Assembly: GCA_002706765.1 (NCBI GenBank)
Contig: PAJV01000068.1
Coordinates: forward strand, 124,001-188,000
Source: Gimesia sp.
GTDB taxonomy: Bacteria > Planctomycetota > Planctomycetia > Planctomycetales > Planctomycetaceae
Reading direction: 5' to 3'
Length of the DNA: 64,000 bases
Shown: one piece after another, positions 18,892 to 28,156 of the stretch
How positions within the stretch are numbered: position 1 is the stretch's first letter
Layout: every line of letters starts with the position of its first letter
Position numbers and translations under genes: made by a program
Notes under the pieces: model-generated
The model's input: the letters and a program-made list of their open reading frames with translations, nothing else
What the model was told of the DNA's origin: nothing
The model's database searches: none

Positions 18892-19596
18892 ATGATGTCA
18901 TTTCAACGTTCTTTCTTTTCGCTGCTTTGTCTGCTTGCTCCCCTCTCAGTTTTCGCAGGAGCACCAGTAGCCATTCCCGCTGATTACTTTCAGCAGACGC
19001 TGTTCAAGGACGATTTCTCAGAGACAGAGCTGGGCAAACAGTGGACGCTTTATAAAAGCTCGTCATTGATTAAGGATGGCGTGCTGCAGGGAGTGGAACT
19101 CAAGGATGGCGGTCACGCCGCCGTGCATCAGTTGAAGACGGAACCTTACAGCGATGTGGAGTTGACCGTCGATCTCAAGTTTGCCGGCTCTCCTTCCACC
19201 AATCTCACATTCAACCAGCACAAGTTCAAAGGCTCGCACGCGGGGCACCTCTGTCGCGTGGTGGTTTCGCCAACGAAGATCATCCTGCGTGACGGCAAGA
19301 CCGGCGTCTTCAATAATGAGATCTGCAAAAAACGCCAGTCCAAAGAAAAGTTGACACCGGAAGAACAGGCGATCCTGAAAAAGACGCAGGCCGTATTTCC
19401 GGTCAAACTGGAAAAAAACAAATGGTATACGGTCACCGTGCGTATCAAGGGAGATCTGATGCAGGCCTTCATCGATGGCAGGCTGATCGGTTCGCTGCAG
19501 TCGCCCGGCATCGCGCATGCGACCAAAGACAAGATAGGTCTGGTCACGCCGAAAGAGTCAATTCATTATGATAATGTGATTGTCAAAGTGCCTTGA
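18892..19596 (+). CDS. Secreted concanavalin/LamG-like protein (DUF1080-like)
   Basis: The 234-residue protein carries a signal peptide (FFSLLCLLAPLSVFAGAP). The mature part has the single-domain jelly-roll pattern of planctomycete DUF1080/LamG-like proteins: FKDDFSETELGKQWTLYKSS, KTEPYSDVELTVDLKF, KNKWYTVTVRIKGDLMQAFIDGRLIGSL and a YDNVIVKV ending. Such domains bind or act on glycans. No catalytic residues can be assigned. The next gene begins 20 bases downstream. Confidence 0.75.
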   Translation: MMSFQRSFFSLLCLLAPLSVFAGAPVAIPADYFQQTLFKDDFSETELGKQWTLYKSSSLIKDGVLQGVELKDGGHAAVHQLKTEPYSDVELTVDLKFAGSPSTNLTFNQHKFKGSHAGHLCRVVVSPTKIILRDGKTGVFNNEICKKRQSKEKLTPEEQAILKKTQAVFPVKLEKNKWYTVTVRIKGDLMQAFIDGRLIGSLQSPGIAHATKDKIGLVTPKESIHYDNVIVKVP

Positions 19597-19616
19597 TTTC
19601 TACAGAATGTCGAGCG

Positions 19617-20051
19617 ATGAATGCAACCCGTCTCTTCGGTATTCTGGCGATCCTGTATGGACTCTGCATGTCAGTCTTTGCTTATGCAGGGACTCTTTCC
19701 TGGTTTCAGTTTACCCATGCTGTATCAACACTGTTCACCTCCTTGCTCGGGGCATTTTTCTTTGTCTATCCATTTATGAGTACCTGGCAGGAATTTGGTT
19801 TGAACTATGTAGACAAAGACGAAGACCCTTTTTCTCCCAGTGGTGACTACCATCGGCGACTTATGAATGCGTGTCGTATGTATCCCGCCTGCTGGTATCT
19901 TCCCGTGATATTTATGTTTGGCACGTTCATCGCTTTTTTTGTGATTTCAGATCAGATCCAACCCATTTATTCGGTCATCGCTGCAATGGCTTTTCTCAGT
20001 GGTCTCTGGTTTGTTTTCGTTTATCCGACGGCCAGAAAGCTGTTCGGCTGA
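19617..20051 (+). CDS. Hypothetical integral membrane protein
   Basis: Start at ATG 19617 (MNATRLFGILAILYG) rather than TTG 19593, which lies inside the preceding stop region. The 144-residue product has four predicted membrane helices (about residues 5-27, 31-52, 84-106 and 111-133) with a short polar segment NYVDKDEDPFSPSGDYHRR between the second and third. No family was recognised. It follows the DUF1080-like gene closely in the same direction, so co-transcription is likely. Confidence 0.6.
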   Translation: MNATRLFGILAILYGLCMSVFAYAGTLSWFQFTHAVSTLFTSLLGAFFFVYPFMSTWQEFGLNYVDKDEDPFSPSGDYHRRLMNACRMYPACWYLPVIFMFGTFIAFFVISDQIQPIYSVIAAMAFLSGLWFVFVYPTARKLFG

Positions 20052-20172
20052 ATTATCATTGAGAACTGAATCGCAGTTTTATTACCGGGGCTTTTGCTTT
20101 CCTCTTATCTGCACCGCAGGCAGTGGGGGGGCTCCTGAATTGCGGGGCAGCGAACTGCACGGTTGAGCTGAG

Positions 20173-20595
20173 TTATGGTTTACTTTTCAGATCAAACTTA
20201 AGTTCATTGCTGTCATTCGCGCTGATTTCAGCTTCCAGTGTGGTCTGTGTGTTATATTGCGCGGGAATATATTGTTCCAGCGCCGGGACGGGAGGACCGC
20301 CACTGGGGCCAGGTTCCATTTTTGTTTTTGATTCCCGCGTCGCCGTAATTTCTACTTTTTTCTTACCGGGTGTCATGACGGTAGAGAAACTGCCGTCTTC
20401 AACCCGGGTGCCATAGCTCTTACCGACTCCCTCTGCGTCGAGAAAAACCATGGCTCCTTCTGAGACCGGTTCTCCGTCTAAAGTCACTGTTCCGTTTACT
20501 TCGTACGTGACCGGTGCATCCCCGGCCGGACTTCCACAACCGTCTGCCAGCATCATTACGCAACATACAAAACAGAGTTTACTCAGGTATTTCAT
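20173..20595 (-). CDS. Regulatory-like (transthyretin-type) lipoprotein
   Basis: The 140-residue protein has a lipobox (MMLADGC) at Cys20 and a single beta-sandwich domain of the carboxypeptidase-regulatory type: YEVNGTVTLDGEPVSEGAMVFL, then VEDGSFSTVMTPGKKKVEI and a C-terminal strand after YIPAQYN. Proteins of this type are scattered in planctomycete genomes next to DUF1559 pseudopilin-like proteins, as here (101 bases from the neighbouring gene). Their function is not established; a surface-associated structural role is likely. Confidence 0.8.
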   Translation of the reverse strand: MKYLSKLCFVCCVMMLADGCGSPAGDAPVTYEVNGTVTLDGEPVSEGAMVFLDAEGVGKSYGTRVEDGSFSTVMTPGKKKVEITATRESKTKMEPGPSGGPPVPALEQYIPAQYNTQTTLEAEISANDSNELKFDLKSKP

Positions 20596-20696
20596 CGTTC
20601 ACATTTTCTTGAACAGGGAATCATCTGCATCTTGTTGATGTCAGACTCTTTGATTGATGACAGGTGGAACAGGTTATTACTCTGAATCGGGCATCC

Positions 20697-21620
20697 TTAA
20701 AACTCACCCAGCACATTTCCGTCTGCAATACTGCCTAGATTGCGAAATGTGGGGGTATCGATATTTTCCGAGATAAAACGGACTGCTCCGTCTCCCAGCA
20801 CAACGTGGACGCCCCCCACGTGATAACTGCGGGCGAAATTATATTGCTGACCTGCCGTGGTATTATTTGTGCAGGGGGCATTCGCCAATGTTGTTGTTTT
20901 GCAACTGTAATTCACATCAGCCACAGTCGTATTCGGAGGTTCCACTGCAGTAAATCCACAAGAGCCCCAGTAGCAGGCGCCCCAGTAGCCACCAATTTCA
21001 CCATATTTGGTTGTCGTCGTATTTGGACGTACGATTCCTTCACTGGCCAGTATGGAATTGGACGAACCGTCTAAAATATCCCGGAGTTTTGTTTTCGAAT
21101 TGTAGTAGAACATGCCGTCTGTAACGTTGAGAGTGATGCCGGTACGCTGGGTTCCGCTATAGCAGACGCCGTAGCTGCCTTGAAAGGAACCGACGGCTCC
21201 GCCGACACTGCGGCCGGGAACACCCGGATTAGAAGGACACATCATTGTCGGTACAACCGCCGTATAAATGGCTGCAAAGCCGGGCCGACTGATATATTCG
21301 TTGGCCGAGGTATCCGGAACCGCAACGAATTTGTTATAGAGTGAGGCCTGATCCACAAAGGGCAGGATCATGTGAAACCAGCTGGTCCGTTTCTTGTTAT
21401 TTCCAAGGCGGTAAGCGAAAGGAAACACTTGATGCGTATCATGATAATTATGCATCGCCAGACCGATCTGCTTCAAATTGTTTTTGCAGGTACTCCGTCG
21501 GGCTGCTTCACGTGCCTGCTGGACAGCCGGCAATAATAAGGCGATCAAAATCGCGATAATCGCAATGACGACCAATAATTCAATCAGAGTAAATCCTGCT
21601 TTGCGGCTCGACAGTTTCAT
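20697..21620 (-). CDS. DUF1559 protein with prepilin-type N-terminal cleavage/methylation signal
   Basis: The N-terminus has the type IV pilin-like signal with cleavage after Gly in [19 protein letters not shown], then the conserved [32 protein letters not shown] block. The C-terminus carries the DUF1559 H-x9-DG motif ([16 protein letters not shown]). These proteins, very abundant in planctomycetes, resemble type II secretion or pilus pseudopilins and may build surface fibres. The 307-residue length is typical. It lies just upstream of the regulatory-like lipoprotein gene in the same direction. Confidence 0.93.
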   Translation of the reverse strand: MKLSSRKAGFTLIELLVVIAIIAILIALLLPAVQQAREAARRSTCKNNLKQIGLAMHNYHDTHQVFPFAYRLGNNKKRTSWFHMILPFVDQASLYNKFVAVPDTSANEYISRPGFAAIYTAVVPTMMCPSNPGVPGRSVGGAVGSFQGSYGVCYSGTQRTGITLNVTDGMFYYNSKTKLRDILDGSSNSILASEGIVRPNTTTTKYGEIGGYWGACYWGSCGFTAVEPPNTTVADVNYSCKTTTLANAPCTNNTTAGQQYNFARSYHVGGVHVVLGDGAVRFISENIDTPTFRNLGSIADGNVLGEF

Positions 21621-21730
21621 TGTCTCTCCTTTCGATCAATCCTGTTTACTGTGTCATGATTGAAGCTGCTTTTCACAATAGTAAAATTTATTATTTCAAA
21701 CGATATACTTTCGTCAGTTTAAAAATGATT

Positions 21731-22420
21731 TCAGTCCTGAAGCAGTTTTTGATCGTAATAACGCAGCGTAATATCGCGGCCAATGCGCAGATGATTACTG
21801 AGAGACTGTCGGCTCTGTTCCGGATCCCGGTTTTTAATTGCCGCCAGAATTTCTTCGTGCTCATCACAGATGCGATGCACTACTTTAGCGGAATAAGTAC
21901 GGACACTGATATCCCAGACCTGCTCAAGCACCCGATTGCTCTGCATCAGATCCAGTAACAGTTTGTTCCCAGTCGCCCGCATGATTGTCAGATGAAACTG
22001 AGAATCGGCTTCGCTGAGTCGGGGAAATGATGTCCCACGTTCCAGACACGCATCTGCTTCCTCCAGATCTTTCGCCATGCTGCGAATGGTGGCACAGGAC
22101 TCTTCCATGAGCTGCAATGATTGCAGGTCGAGTTGGCTGACGACGGTTTCCAAAGCACCAATTTCAAGCCACTCACGAACCTGGTACAGATTTTCAATTT
22201 CTTCTCGCGTCGGCCGTGGTACGAACACCCCTAATCCGGCTTTTTGCACCAGCAACCGTTCCGAAATAAGGCGGTTCATCGCTTCGCGGATGGGGGCGCG
22301 GCTGATTCCCAGAGTCTTCGACAAGACAAAATCAGAAATCCGCGTTCCCTGTGGGTCAACGCCGGTGAGCAGACGTTCGCGAATCGCCCGATAGGCCTTG
22401 GCTTGCAGAGTTTCGTGCAT
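21731..22420 (-). CDS. GntR family transcriptional regulator, FCD subfamily
   Basis: The start is placed at ATG 22420 (MHETLQAKAYRAIRERLLTG), which fits the family; GTG 22432 adds four residues. The N-terminal winged helix (SDFVLSKTLGISRAPIREAMNRLISERLL) binds DNA. The C-terminal FCD domain holds the usual metal/effector ligands Asp and His in DSQFHLTIMRATGN, and His in HEEILAAIKNRD. FCD regulators usually sense organic acids or sugars. No catabolic gene lies beside it. A palindrome 45 bases upstream of this start is a candidate autoregulatory site. Confidence 0.93.
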   Translation of the reverse strand: MHETLQAKAYRAIRERLLTGVDPQGTRISDFVLSKTLGISRAPIREAMNRLISERLLVQKAGLGVFVPRPTREEIENLYQVREWLEIGALETVVSQLDLQSLQLMEESCATIRSMAKDLEEADACLERGTSFPRLSEADSQFHLTIMRATGNKLLLDLMQSNRVLEQVWDISVRTYSAKVVHRICDEHEEILAAIKNRDPEQSRQSLSNHLRIGRDITLRYYDQKLLQD

Positions 22421-22464
22421 CTGGACAATCACTTTCAGGACGAACTATGAGTTTGATTACAGAC

Positions 22465-22481
22465 TGTCGACACTGTCGACA
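22465..22481. promoter_or_regulatory. Candidate GntR operator (palindrome)
   Basis: TGTCGACA-C-TGTCGACA: two 8-base halves identical to their own reverse complements around one central base, also readable as a direct repeat. It lies in the upstream region of the GntR-FCD gene. FCD regulators often bind short palindromes in this position, so autoregulation is plausible. Confidence 0.6.
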
Positions 22482-22757
22482 ATATCGAAGTAAAGGCATA
22501 AGTCAATAATATTTATGGGAATATGGATATCTCGATTCTCAGGAAACCGGCTTGAGACCTCGGATGAGGCTGCGGTAAAACGTTATTAAGTGAGGTGTAC
22601 GCATGAATTTAGGGCTCCACTCAACGGGCTTTTGCCTGGGGCCGAATTGAACTGAAAAACTGCTGTAAAAATAATTCGTTTTGTGTCGATCGGCCAGAGC
22701 TTGAATCGACTACAGGGTAGAACACACAGTTTATATCCTGTCGTTAAGGAACATCTG

Positions 22758-23108
22758 ATGAAATACGACGATGCCTGTTCCTGCCAGAATGCTCACCTGC
22801 CGTCTTTGGATAAAGCTTCTGCGGCAAAGCACCCGAGACACGAATCGTGGTATCGCCAGGGGCTAGCTTCGCTGCTGTCGACCCTGGTTCTGATCCTGAT
22901 GCCGAAATGCCCGGTATGTGTGGCTGCCTGGGTGACGTTCTTTACGGGAGTCGGACTCTCACTGACCGTCGCGGCGTGGCTCAGACTGTTCCTGATGGCG
23001 ATAAGCTGTGTGGTGCTGACGTTGTTTGTGATCGTGCGGCTGAAGCATGTTCTCTCTGCGCGATCTCTGACTGGCAGAGTAACTTTCCCTTACCGAAAAA
23101 ATTCATAA
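22758..23108 (+). CDS. Small membrane protein with KCPVC motif
   Basis: Start at ATG 22758 ([13 protein letters not shown]), preceded by AAGGA; the GTG at 22683 extends upstream of that ribosome-binding site. The 116-residue product has two membrane helices around [25 protein letters not shown] and [20 protein letters not shown] vicinal Cys pair (CPVC) at the membrane interface suggests metal or thiol redox handling, as in MerC-like proteins, but the link is not proven. It is 16 bases upstream of the DUF899 gene, an arrangement that suggests co-function. Confidence 0.78.
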   Translation: MKYDDACSCQNAHLPSLDKASAAKHPRHESWYRQGLASLLSTLVLILMPKCPVCVAAWVTFFTGVGLSLTVAAWLRLFLMAISCVVLTLFVIVRLKHVLSARSLTGRVTFPYRKNS

Positions 23109-23124
23109 CCCAGGAGAAACGAAA

Positions 23125-23862
23125 ATGAGTATCGAAAACGCTGTCGCCCATCCCGAGATCGTGACACAGGAACAGTGGCTGAGCGAACGACTCGATCTGT
23201 TAACCACCGAAAAGAAACTGACGCAGCAACTCGATCGTGTGAATGCGCTGCGGCGTAAGCTGCCGATGGTCAAGCTGACGAAAGATTATCAGTTCGACGG
23301 ACCCGACGGCAGACAGAGTCTGCTGGACCTGTTCGAGGGACGTCGCCAGCTGATAATCTATCACTTCATGTTTGATCCCGCATGGGAAAAAGGCTGTTCA
23401 GGCTGTACGGGGCTGATCAATGCGATGGGGGACCTGTCGATGCTCAACGCGCGCGATACGATCTTCGCGATGATCTCACGGGCACCGCTGGCAAAACTGT
23501 TGAAGATGAAAGCCGATCAAGGCTGGGAGCGGACCTGGGTTTCGTCCTTCGACAGTGATTTCAACTATGACTTTCATGTCACCCTCGATGAAAAGGTCAC
23601 GCCGCCTCAGTACAATTTTCGTTCCAAAGCGGAACTGCAGCAGCGCAAAAACGACGAACCTTATTTCCTGTCGGGCGAAATGCACGGCATGAGTGTATTC
23701 TTCAGGTTGGGTGATGAAATCTATCACACCTATTCCACCTATGCCCGGGGCTGTGAAGGCCTGACGAATGCCTACAGCCTGCTGGATATCACGCCCTTCG
23801 GTCGCCAGGAAGACTTCGAAGAATCCCCCGTCGGCTGGCCACAGAAACCGACGTATGGTTAA
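23125..23862 (+). CDS. DUF899 thioredoxin-like protein
   Basis: The 245-residue product matches DUF899: a helical N-terminus ([32 protein letters not shown]), then a thioredoxin fold with [30 protein letters not shown], where CSGC occupies the redox position, and a C-terminal [22 protein letters not shown]. Function is uncharacterised; redox or peroxiredoxin-like activity is inferred from the fold. Paired with the KCPVC membrane protein. Confidence 0.9.
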   Translation: MSIENAVAHPEIVTQEQWLSERLDLLTTEKKLTQQLDRVNALRRKLPMVKLTKDYQFDGPDGRQSLLDLFEGRRQLIIYHFMFDPAWEKGCSGCTGLINAMGDLSMLNARDTIFAMISRAPLAKLLKMKADQGWERTWVSSFDSDFNYDFHVTLDEKVTPPQYNFRSKAELQQRKNDEPYFLSGEMHGMSVFFRLGDEIYHTYSTYARGCEGLTNAYSLLDITPFGRQEDFEESPVGWPQKPTYG

Positions 23863-23909
23863 CGGAGGGTCATGTTGCAGACCAGGAATGTGAGCGAGCC
23901 GGTCAGACT

Positions 23910-24923
23910 TCAGTCGCAGGACGAGTCGCCGGCTTCCCATTCCTGCACTGACTGCTTCGCATCCTCCAGGTCTTTCTGGTGGTCTCTCCGGTACATCAGA
24001 AAAAGTCTCCAGTAGAAGCCGGAGGTCCAGATAAAGACGATTGTCCAGCCAACACTGATTCCGGCGGGAGCAGGTAGCAGTTCAAATCTGAAGGGAAGAT
24101 AAATGATGACCCATACTACTGACCAGAGTCCAAAGAAATAAAATGTCTCATTGAAGTATTTGTTTTCACTTACCGAAACAGGAATGCCTTCCTCAGGAAT
24201 TGTGTAACGGACAAACCAGCCACACAGTGGCAGAACCGGTAACAGTAAATATTTCATTTGTTGTAGATGCCAGGCTGTCAGTACACTGATCAGAGCTGTA
24301 ATGGTGGTAAAGACGATGGTTAATTTGTCCCAGCGCTTCCGGGTATGTAGGAAATCATCAGGTCGAGGTGTTCGTGGTTTATTTGTGTCCCGGTTTCTCA
24401 GTGGCAGCGCGATCTGATGGCAGAACAGGGGCCAGTTCTCCTGCCTGCATTCCGGGAAATGGTCTCGGAAATATTGAATCAGCCAGAGTCGCTCTTTATT
24501 TTCAAAATAGTACAAGTTAATAGAACCGGTTTGGGCGGGGGTCTGGACTTTGATCAGTCCATGGGAATACAGGCTCCATTGGATCGTTTCAATCTCGGAC
24601 AGTTTTAGTTCGCGACTGGAAAAAACGCCCTGCAGTAGCAGATTACCACCGTGAAAGGTGACTGAGACATATTTCGAGACCAGAATATCCCAGAGGATGA
24701 TGCTCAGTAGTAACCCCCAAAGCGAACCAATAAAGAGGAGGGTATAGATTCGATTTTCAACCGGAGCGATAAGCCACATTAGGTAAATAAAACCCAAGCC
24801 GATTATGCCAAAAACGATCAGTGAGATCATGGCACCGTTTTGCTCCTTTGTTCCCCGGCGAAAGACTCTTACGGTATTTTCCGGTTCTGAATTCACTGTT
24901 GAAACAGCTGGAGATCCATGCAT
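23910..24923 (-). CDS. Hypothetical membrane protein with PH-like segment
   Basis: The 337-residue product has four to five membrane helices (two near the N-terminus: MISLIVFGIIGLGFIYLMWL and IYTLLFIGSLWGLLLSIILWD; two or three in the C-terminal half). Between them a strand-rich soluble part contains KYVSVTFHGGNLLLQGVFSSRELKLSEIETIQW, like a bacterial PH domain. No catalytic motif is recognised. It converges on the DUF899 gene and has no clear operon partner. Confidence 0.65.
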   Translation of the reverse strand: MHGSPAVSTVNSEPENTVRVFRRGTKEQNGAMISLIVFGIIGLGFIYLMWLIAPVENRIYTLLFIGSLWGLLLSIILWDILVSKYVSVTFHGGNLLLQGVFSSRELKLSEIETIQWSLYSHGLIKVQTPAQTGSINLYYFENKERLWLIQYFRDHFPECRQENWPLFCHQIALPLRNRDTNKPRTPRPDDFLHTRKRWDKLTIVFTTITALISVLTAWHLQQMKYLLLPVLPLCGWFVRYTIPEEGIPVSVSENKYFNETFYFFGLWSVVWVIIYLPFRFELLPAPAGISVGWTIVFIWTSGFYWRLFLMYRRDHQKDLEDAKQSVQEWEAGDSSCD

Positions 24924-25059
24924 GATGATTCGTGACTCTGTTCAAGTAAGCAGACAAGGGGAGCTTCAATAAAGCAAACGGATCAAGGGGAGACAGGATC
25001 AATCAAATTTGCTGAAAGGAAGCGTTTCCTGGTAATAATGATCCCCGTACCTGCCGGGG

Positions 25060-25434
25060 TCATTTCACATTCCAGCCCCCGGCAAACAGGAGGATCAGCA
25101 CGTAGCCCCAGATGGGAGCCGAGACCAGGACCACGCCACTGACGAGGATGAGTGAGACCGCAATTTTCATCGAGCGATGCCTGCGATAAGCCCAGAAGAT
25201 TCCGATTCCCCAGATGACAATGAACAGCAGAGGCAGCAGCCGAAACAGGTTTCCCATGAAGCGGCCCTGGGGAAACAGAGGCATCAGCAGATAAGGGAGA
25301 ACAAATATCACGAACGCCCCGCAGGCAAGTGTTGCCAGTAGTAATATCACTGACCAGGCTGCTACAATCTGCCAGGGAAACGCGGTGCCGTTGATTGAGG
25401 TTTCACTCCGACCTGTCTGTTCTGATTCATTCAT
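25060..25434 (-). CDS. Small hypothetical membrane protein
   Basis: A 124-residue protein with about three hydrophobic helices (AAWSVILLLATLACGAFVIFVL, FRLLPLLFIVIWGIGIFWAY and a C-terminal pair). Short polar N-terminus MNESEQTGRSETSINGT. No family was recognised. It is divergent from the DUF1990 gene across a 64-base gap. Confidence 0.6.
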   Translation of the reverse strand: MNESEQTGRSETSINGTAFPWQIVAAWSVILLLATLACGAFVIFVLPYLLMPLFPQGRFMGNLFRLLPLLFIVIWGIGIFWAYRRHRSMKIAVSLILVSGVVLVSAPIWGYVLILLFAGGWNVK

Positions 25435-25498
25435 CGAGAGCCCTTTGCGAATGTGTTAAGGGATTATAACAGAAAGTTCAAAGGCACAAGACCAGAAA

Positions 25499-26116
25499 AT
25501 GGTGTTTGAAATTGAAGGGATTGATGGCATGTTTCTGCTTCAGCAGCCGACGGCAAAACAGATTGACGAATTCATCGCGATACAGGCACAGCAGGAGTTG
25601 AGCTACGCATCGCGCGGAGCGACGCACACGCAAACGCCTCCCGACGGCTTTCAGGTCGATCACAACCGGATCTGCCTGGGGCAGGGCAGGGTACTTTATG
25701 AGCAGGCGAAGCGGGCGCTTCAGGACTGGCAGCACTTTCGTCTGAACTGGGTCAGCCTGCATCGTCAAGCGGCGGTACCCGAGTCGGGACAGACCGTGGC
25801 GATCCTCGCGCACGCGCTGGGTTTGTGGATTCTCAATGCGTGTCAGGTGGTGTATGTGCTGGAAGAAACCGAACCCGTTCAACGGTATGCCTTCGCCTAC
25901 GGTACACTGCCCGAGCATGCGGAGTGTGGTGAAGAACGCTTTCAGGTGGAATGGCAGGCCGACGATGATTCGGTCTGGTACGATCTCTATGCTTTCTCAC
26001 GACCACAGCAACTGTTATCGAAAATTACCTACCCTTACGTGCGTCACAAACAGAAACAGTTTGCCCGTGACTCACTGCAGGCGATGCAGAGAGCCGTTGC
26101 AATACATGAGAAATAA
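25499..26116 (+). CDS. DUF1990 family protein
   Basis: The 205-residue product shows the DUF1990 signature throughout: DHNRICLGQGRVLYEQAKRAL, then ILNACQVVYVLEET, FAYGTLPEHAECGEERFQVEW, SVWYDLYAFSRPQQLLSKITYPYVR and KQFARDSLQAM. A later in-frame ATG at 25529 is possible. No enzymatic function is established for the family, which occurs in bacteria and plants. Soluble, no signal peptide. Confidence 0.9.
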   Translation: MVFEIEGIDGMFLLQQPTAKQIDEFIAIQAQQELSYASRGATHTQTPPDGFQVDHNRICLGQGRVLYEQAKRALQDWQHFRLNWVSLHRQAAVPESGQTVAILAHALGLWILNACQVVYVLEETEPVQRYAFAYGTLPEHAECGEERFQVEWQADDDSVWYDLYAFSRPQQLLSKITYPYVRHKQKQFARDSLQAMQRAVAIHEK

Positions 26117-26392
26117 CTCCTCGTCTGTTCGAAATTTCGTGTGTACTTGAGAGTGTACTCGATAATAAGCCACCCGGGCTGGCAGACGTCGCCGGTGATC
26201 TTGAGAATCTCCTCCATTGAAGTATCAATACAGGATTGCAGTTTAAGAAAAGTGCCGGGAATCAATATCAGACAGGCTAAGCAGACTGCTGTTCTCGATC
26301 TCGGAATTCGAGGAGACAGTCGCCCCAAGGAGTGACACCATTTAAAGTCTTAATCGATTCCCGGCACAGCGATGAGGACCATCAGCACACGT

Positions 26393-27082
26393 TTATGATG
26401 TGGGTTCTTTCGTGCGAGTCGCTGTCGGGTTCAGTCTGCCTTTGATCTTAAACAGGGCCGCCTTCTGCTCGTCGCTATCGATGATCCCGTCTCGGTTGGT
26501 ATCGAGTGTGCGGAACAGTCGCTGCAGAGAACGGGGCACTTCGTCTGGACTGACAAAGCTGTCCAGATTGGTATCCAGGCGTTCGAAGATCTCCTCATTG
26601 AGACCCAGTCCATTGACATCGGCACGGCCGCTGAGCATTTTGGTGCGATCGATGACCGCCAGTTGTTCCATGCGGTTTAAGACGCCGTCTCCATTCGCAT
26701 CGGCGTCTTTCACGCGTGACCGCATTTTCGCAGGGATTTCACTGCCGCCAATCATGCCATCCCGGTTCAGGTCCATACTCAGCATCATCTGGGTAACCAG
26801 GTCGGTTGTGTCTGTGTTATCTGTCTGCGTGCCTCCCATTCCGCCGCCACGCCTCATACCGCCACCTCCCTGCATGCCACCCATCTGTGTTCCCCCACCT
26901 CCCTGCTGACACTGACCGCCTCCGCCACCCTGCGGACCCATCTGTTGGCCTCCGCCTCCTCCACCACCACGTGGTCCACCTCCGCCGCCACCGCGGCCTC
27001 CACCCCCGCCGCGCTGGGCAAAAGCATCCGTGGCAAACATCGAAATCGCCAGAATTGTGAGCAACATGCTGAAGTTTCGCAT
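26393..27082 (-). CDS. Secreted EF-hand protein with Gly-rich linker
   Basis: Start at ATG 27082 (MRNFSMLLTILAISMFATDAFAQ), with GGGGG about ten bases upstream; a TTG upstream adds nine residues and is unlikely. After the signal peptide comes a Gly-rich stretch of about 65 residues with Arg, Gln and Met, then four EF-hand loops: DLNRDGMIGGSE, DANGDGVLNRME, DTNLDSFVSPDE and DTNRDGIIDSDE. The third loop has Ser in place of Gly. Calcium binding outside the cytoplasm is likely. Such Gly-rich EF-hand proteins are recurrent in planctomycetes. Confidence 0.85.
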   Translation of the reverse strand: MRNFSMLLTILAISMFATDAFAQRGGGGGRGGGGGGPRGGGGGGGQQMGPQGGGGGQCQQGGGGTQMGGMQGGGGMRRGGGMGGTQTDNTDTTDLVTQMMLSMDLNRDGMIGGSEIPAKMRSRVKDADANGDGVLNRMEQLAVIDRTKMLSGRADVNGLGLNEEIFERLDTNLDSFVSPDEVPRSLQRLFRTLDTNRDGIIDSDEQKAALFKIKGRLNPTATRTKEPTS

Positions 27083-27432
27083 ACGTAAAATCCCCCTATC
27101 GGACAACAAGTGTCAAACTAAAAAATACAGTTGGCCCGATACTGCAGTCGATTGCTCGCTTGATAGTGTCAGCTGCTGGAAACTGAGGTTTCCAAAAACG
27201 AATGTTCTTAAGACAGGATACAATTTAAGGGTTCGTGATCTGACTTGTATGTCATGGTATAATCGCACTTGAGGAGAGTGAATTCTGAAACGGAATATCA
27301 GGACTTCCTCTCCCACTCTTTAAAACGAAAATCGGAGCCGGGTTGCTACCAGTGATTTGCAAAAAAAGTAAAACAAAAGCAGTGATCACCTGATGAATTC
27401 CATTCTGACGGCTCATTTTACGGTGGATGTGT
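27083..27432. other. Intergenic region between divergent genes
   Basis: About 350 A+T-rich bases upstream of two divergent genes. A perfect TATAAT occurs at 27258-27263 but without a convincing -35 partner at the proper distance. No RNA gene was recognised. Confidence 0.4.
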
Positions 27433-27438
27433 TATAAT
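27433..27438 (+). promoter_or_regulatory. Possible -10 box
   Basis: A perfect TATAAT lies 44 bases upstream of the gene at 27482. No good TTGACA-like box is found 16-18 bases further upstream, so promoter assignment is weak. Confidence 0.3.
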
Positions 27439-27481
27439 GGACGCAAAGCAGAAATGATCAGTTGCATGAAGAAACGTTAAT

Positions 27482-28084
27482 ATGATTGTCCTGAGAAACA
27501 GAAACTGGAATCGTGACTACCGGGAGATCGTCATCGACAGTATTTTTGATTCGTTTCCCCCGGACACTCATTTTGCAGACTGTGATGGCGACCAGTTAGT
27601 GCAGGCCCGGGGAGATAATTATGACGAAATCATACGTGACTTTTCCGGAAAAAGCTGGGATCAACTGGACCACGGTCTGATTTCATTTCACCATGAAGCG
27701 CCCCTGTTTATGTCCTCTTTCGGTTTCCTGAAATTTCTCCCGGCGTTCCTGGTTGATCTGTTTGAAGAACCAACGCAAGTCGTGAATTCCGTCTGGAACC
27801 GACTGCTGGAACTGGAACACGAGGATACCGTCAACCCACAAAACAACGAGTTAAACAACATACAGAGAGTCTGCTGCATCCTGGCATTTGTCAGGGTCAC
27901 TGATTTTCCCCTCGACACCCGGATGCCCGAACGCACGCCGGCTGAATATTATTACGATCCCCGGGCGGAGTCGGTATTTAACGTGGTGACCCTGGGGCTG
28001 AATCCCGAACGGGTTCTCGCCATCCGATCACAAATCGAAGAGATTAATGACGCTTTTATCGGGTATCGCTGGGACAGCGGATAG
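27482..28084 (+). CDS. Hypothetical protein resembling DUF6714
   Basis: A 200-residue soluble protein. The order IVIDSIFDSFPPDTHF, an EIIRDFSGKSWDQLD motif, then LISFHHEAPLFMSSFGFLKFLPAFLVDLF and a C-terminal helix is like DUF6714 proteins, which share the F..G..W..L and LPA(F/Y) spacing. Function unknown. GAAACG six to eleven bases upstream of ATG 27482 may serve as ribosome-binding site. Confidence 0.65.
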   Translation: MIVLRNRNWNRDYREIVIDSIFDSFPPDTHFADCDGDQLVQARGDNYDEIIRDFSGKSWDQLDHGLISFHHEAPLFMSSFGFLKFLPAFLVDLFEEPTQVVNSVWNRLLELEHEDTVNPQNNELNNIQRVCCILAFVRVTDFPLDTRMPERTPAEYYYDPRAESVFNVVTLGLNPERVLAIRSQIEEINDAFIGYRWDSG

Positions 28085-28156
28085 GTTTCGTTTCGCGCGT
28101 TCTCAGAGCGCGAGTGTTACCTGAAAGGAATCGCTTCTTCTGCTTCACAGACCGGT

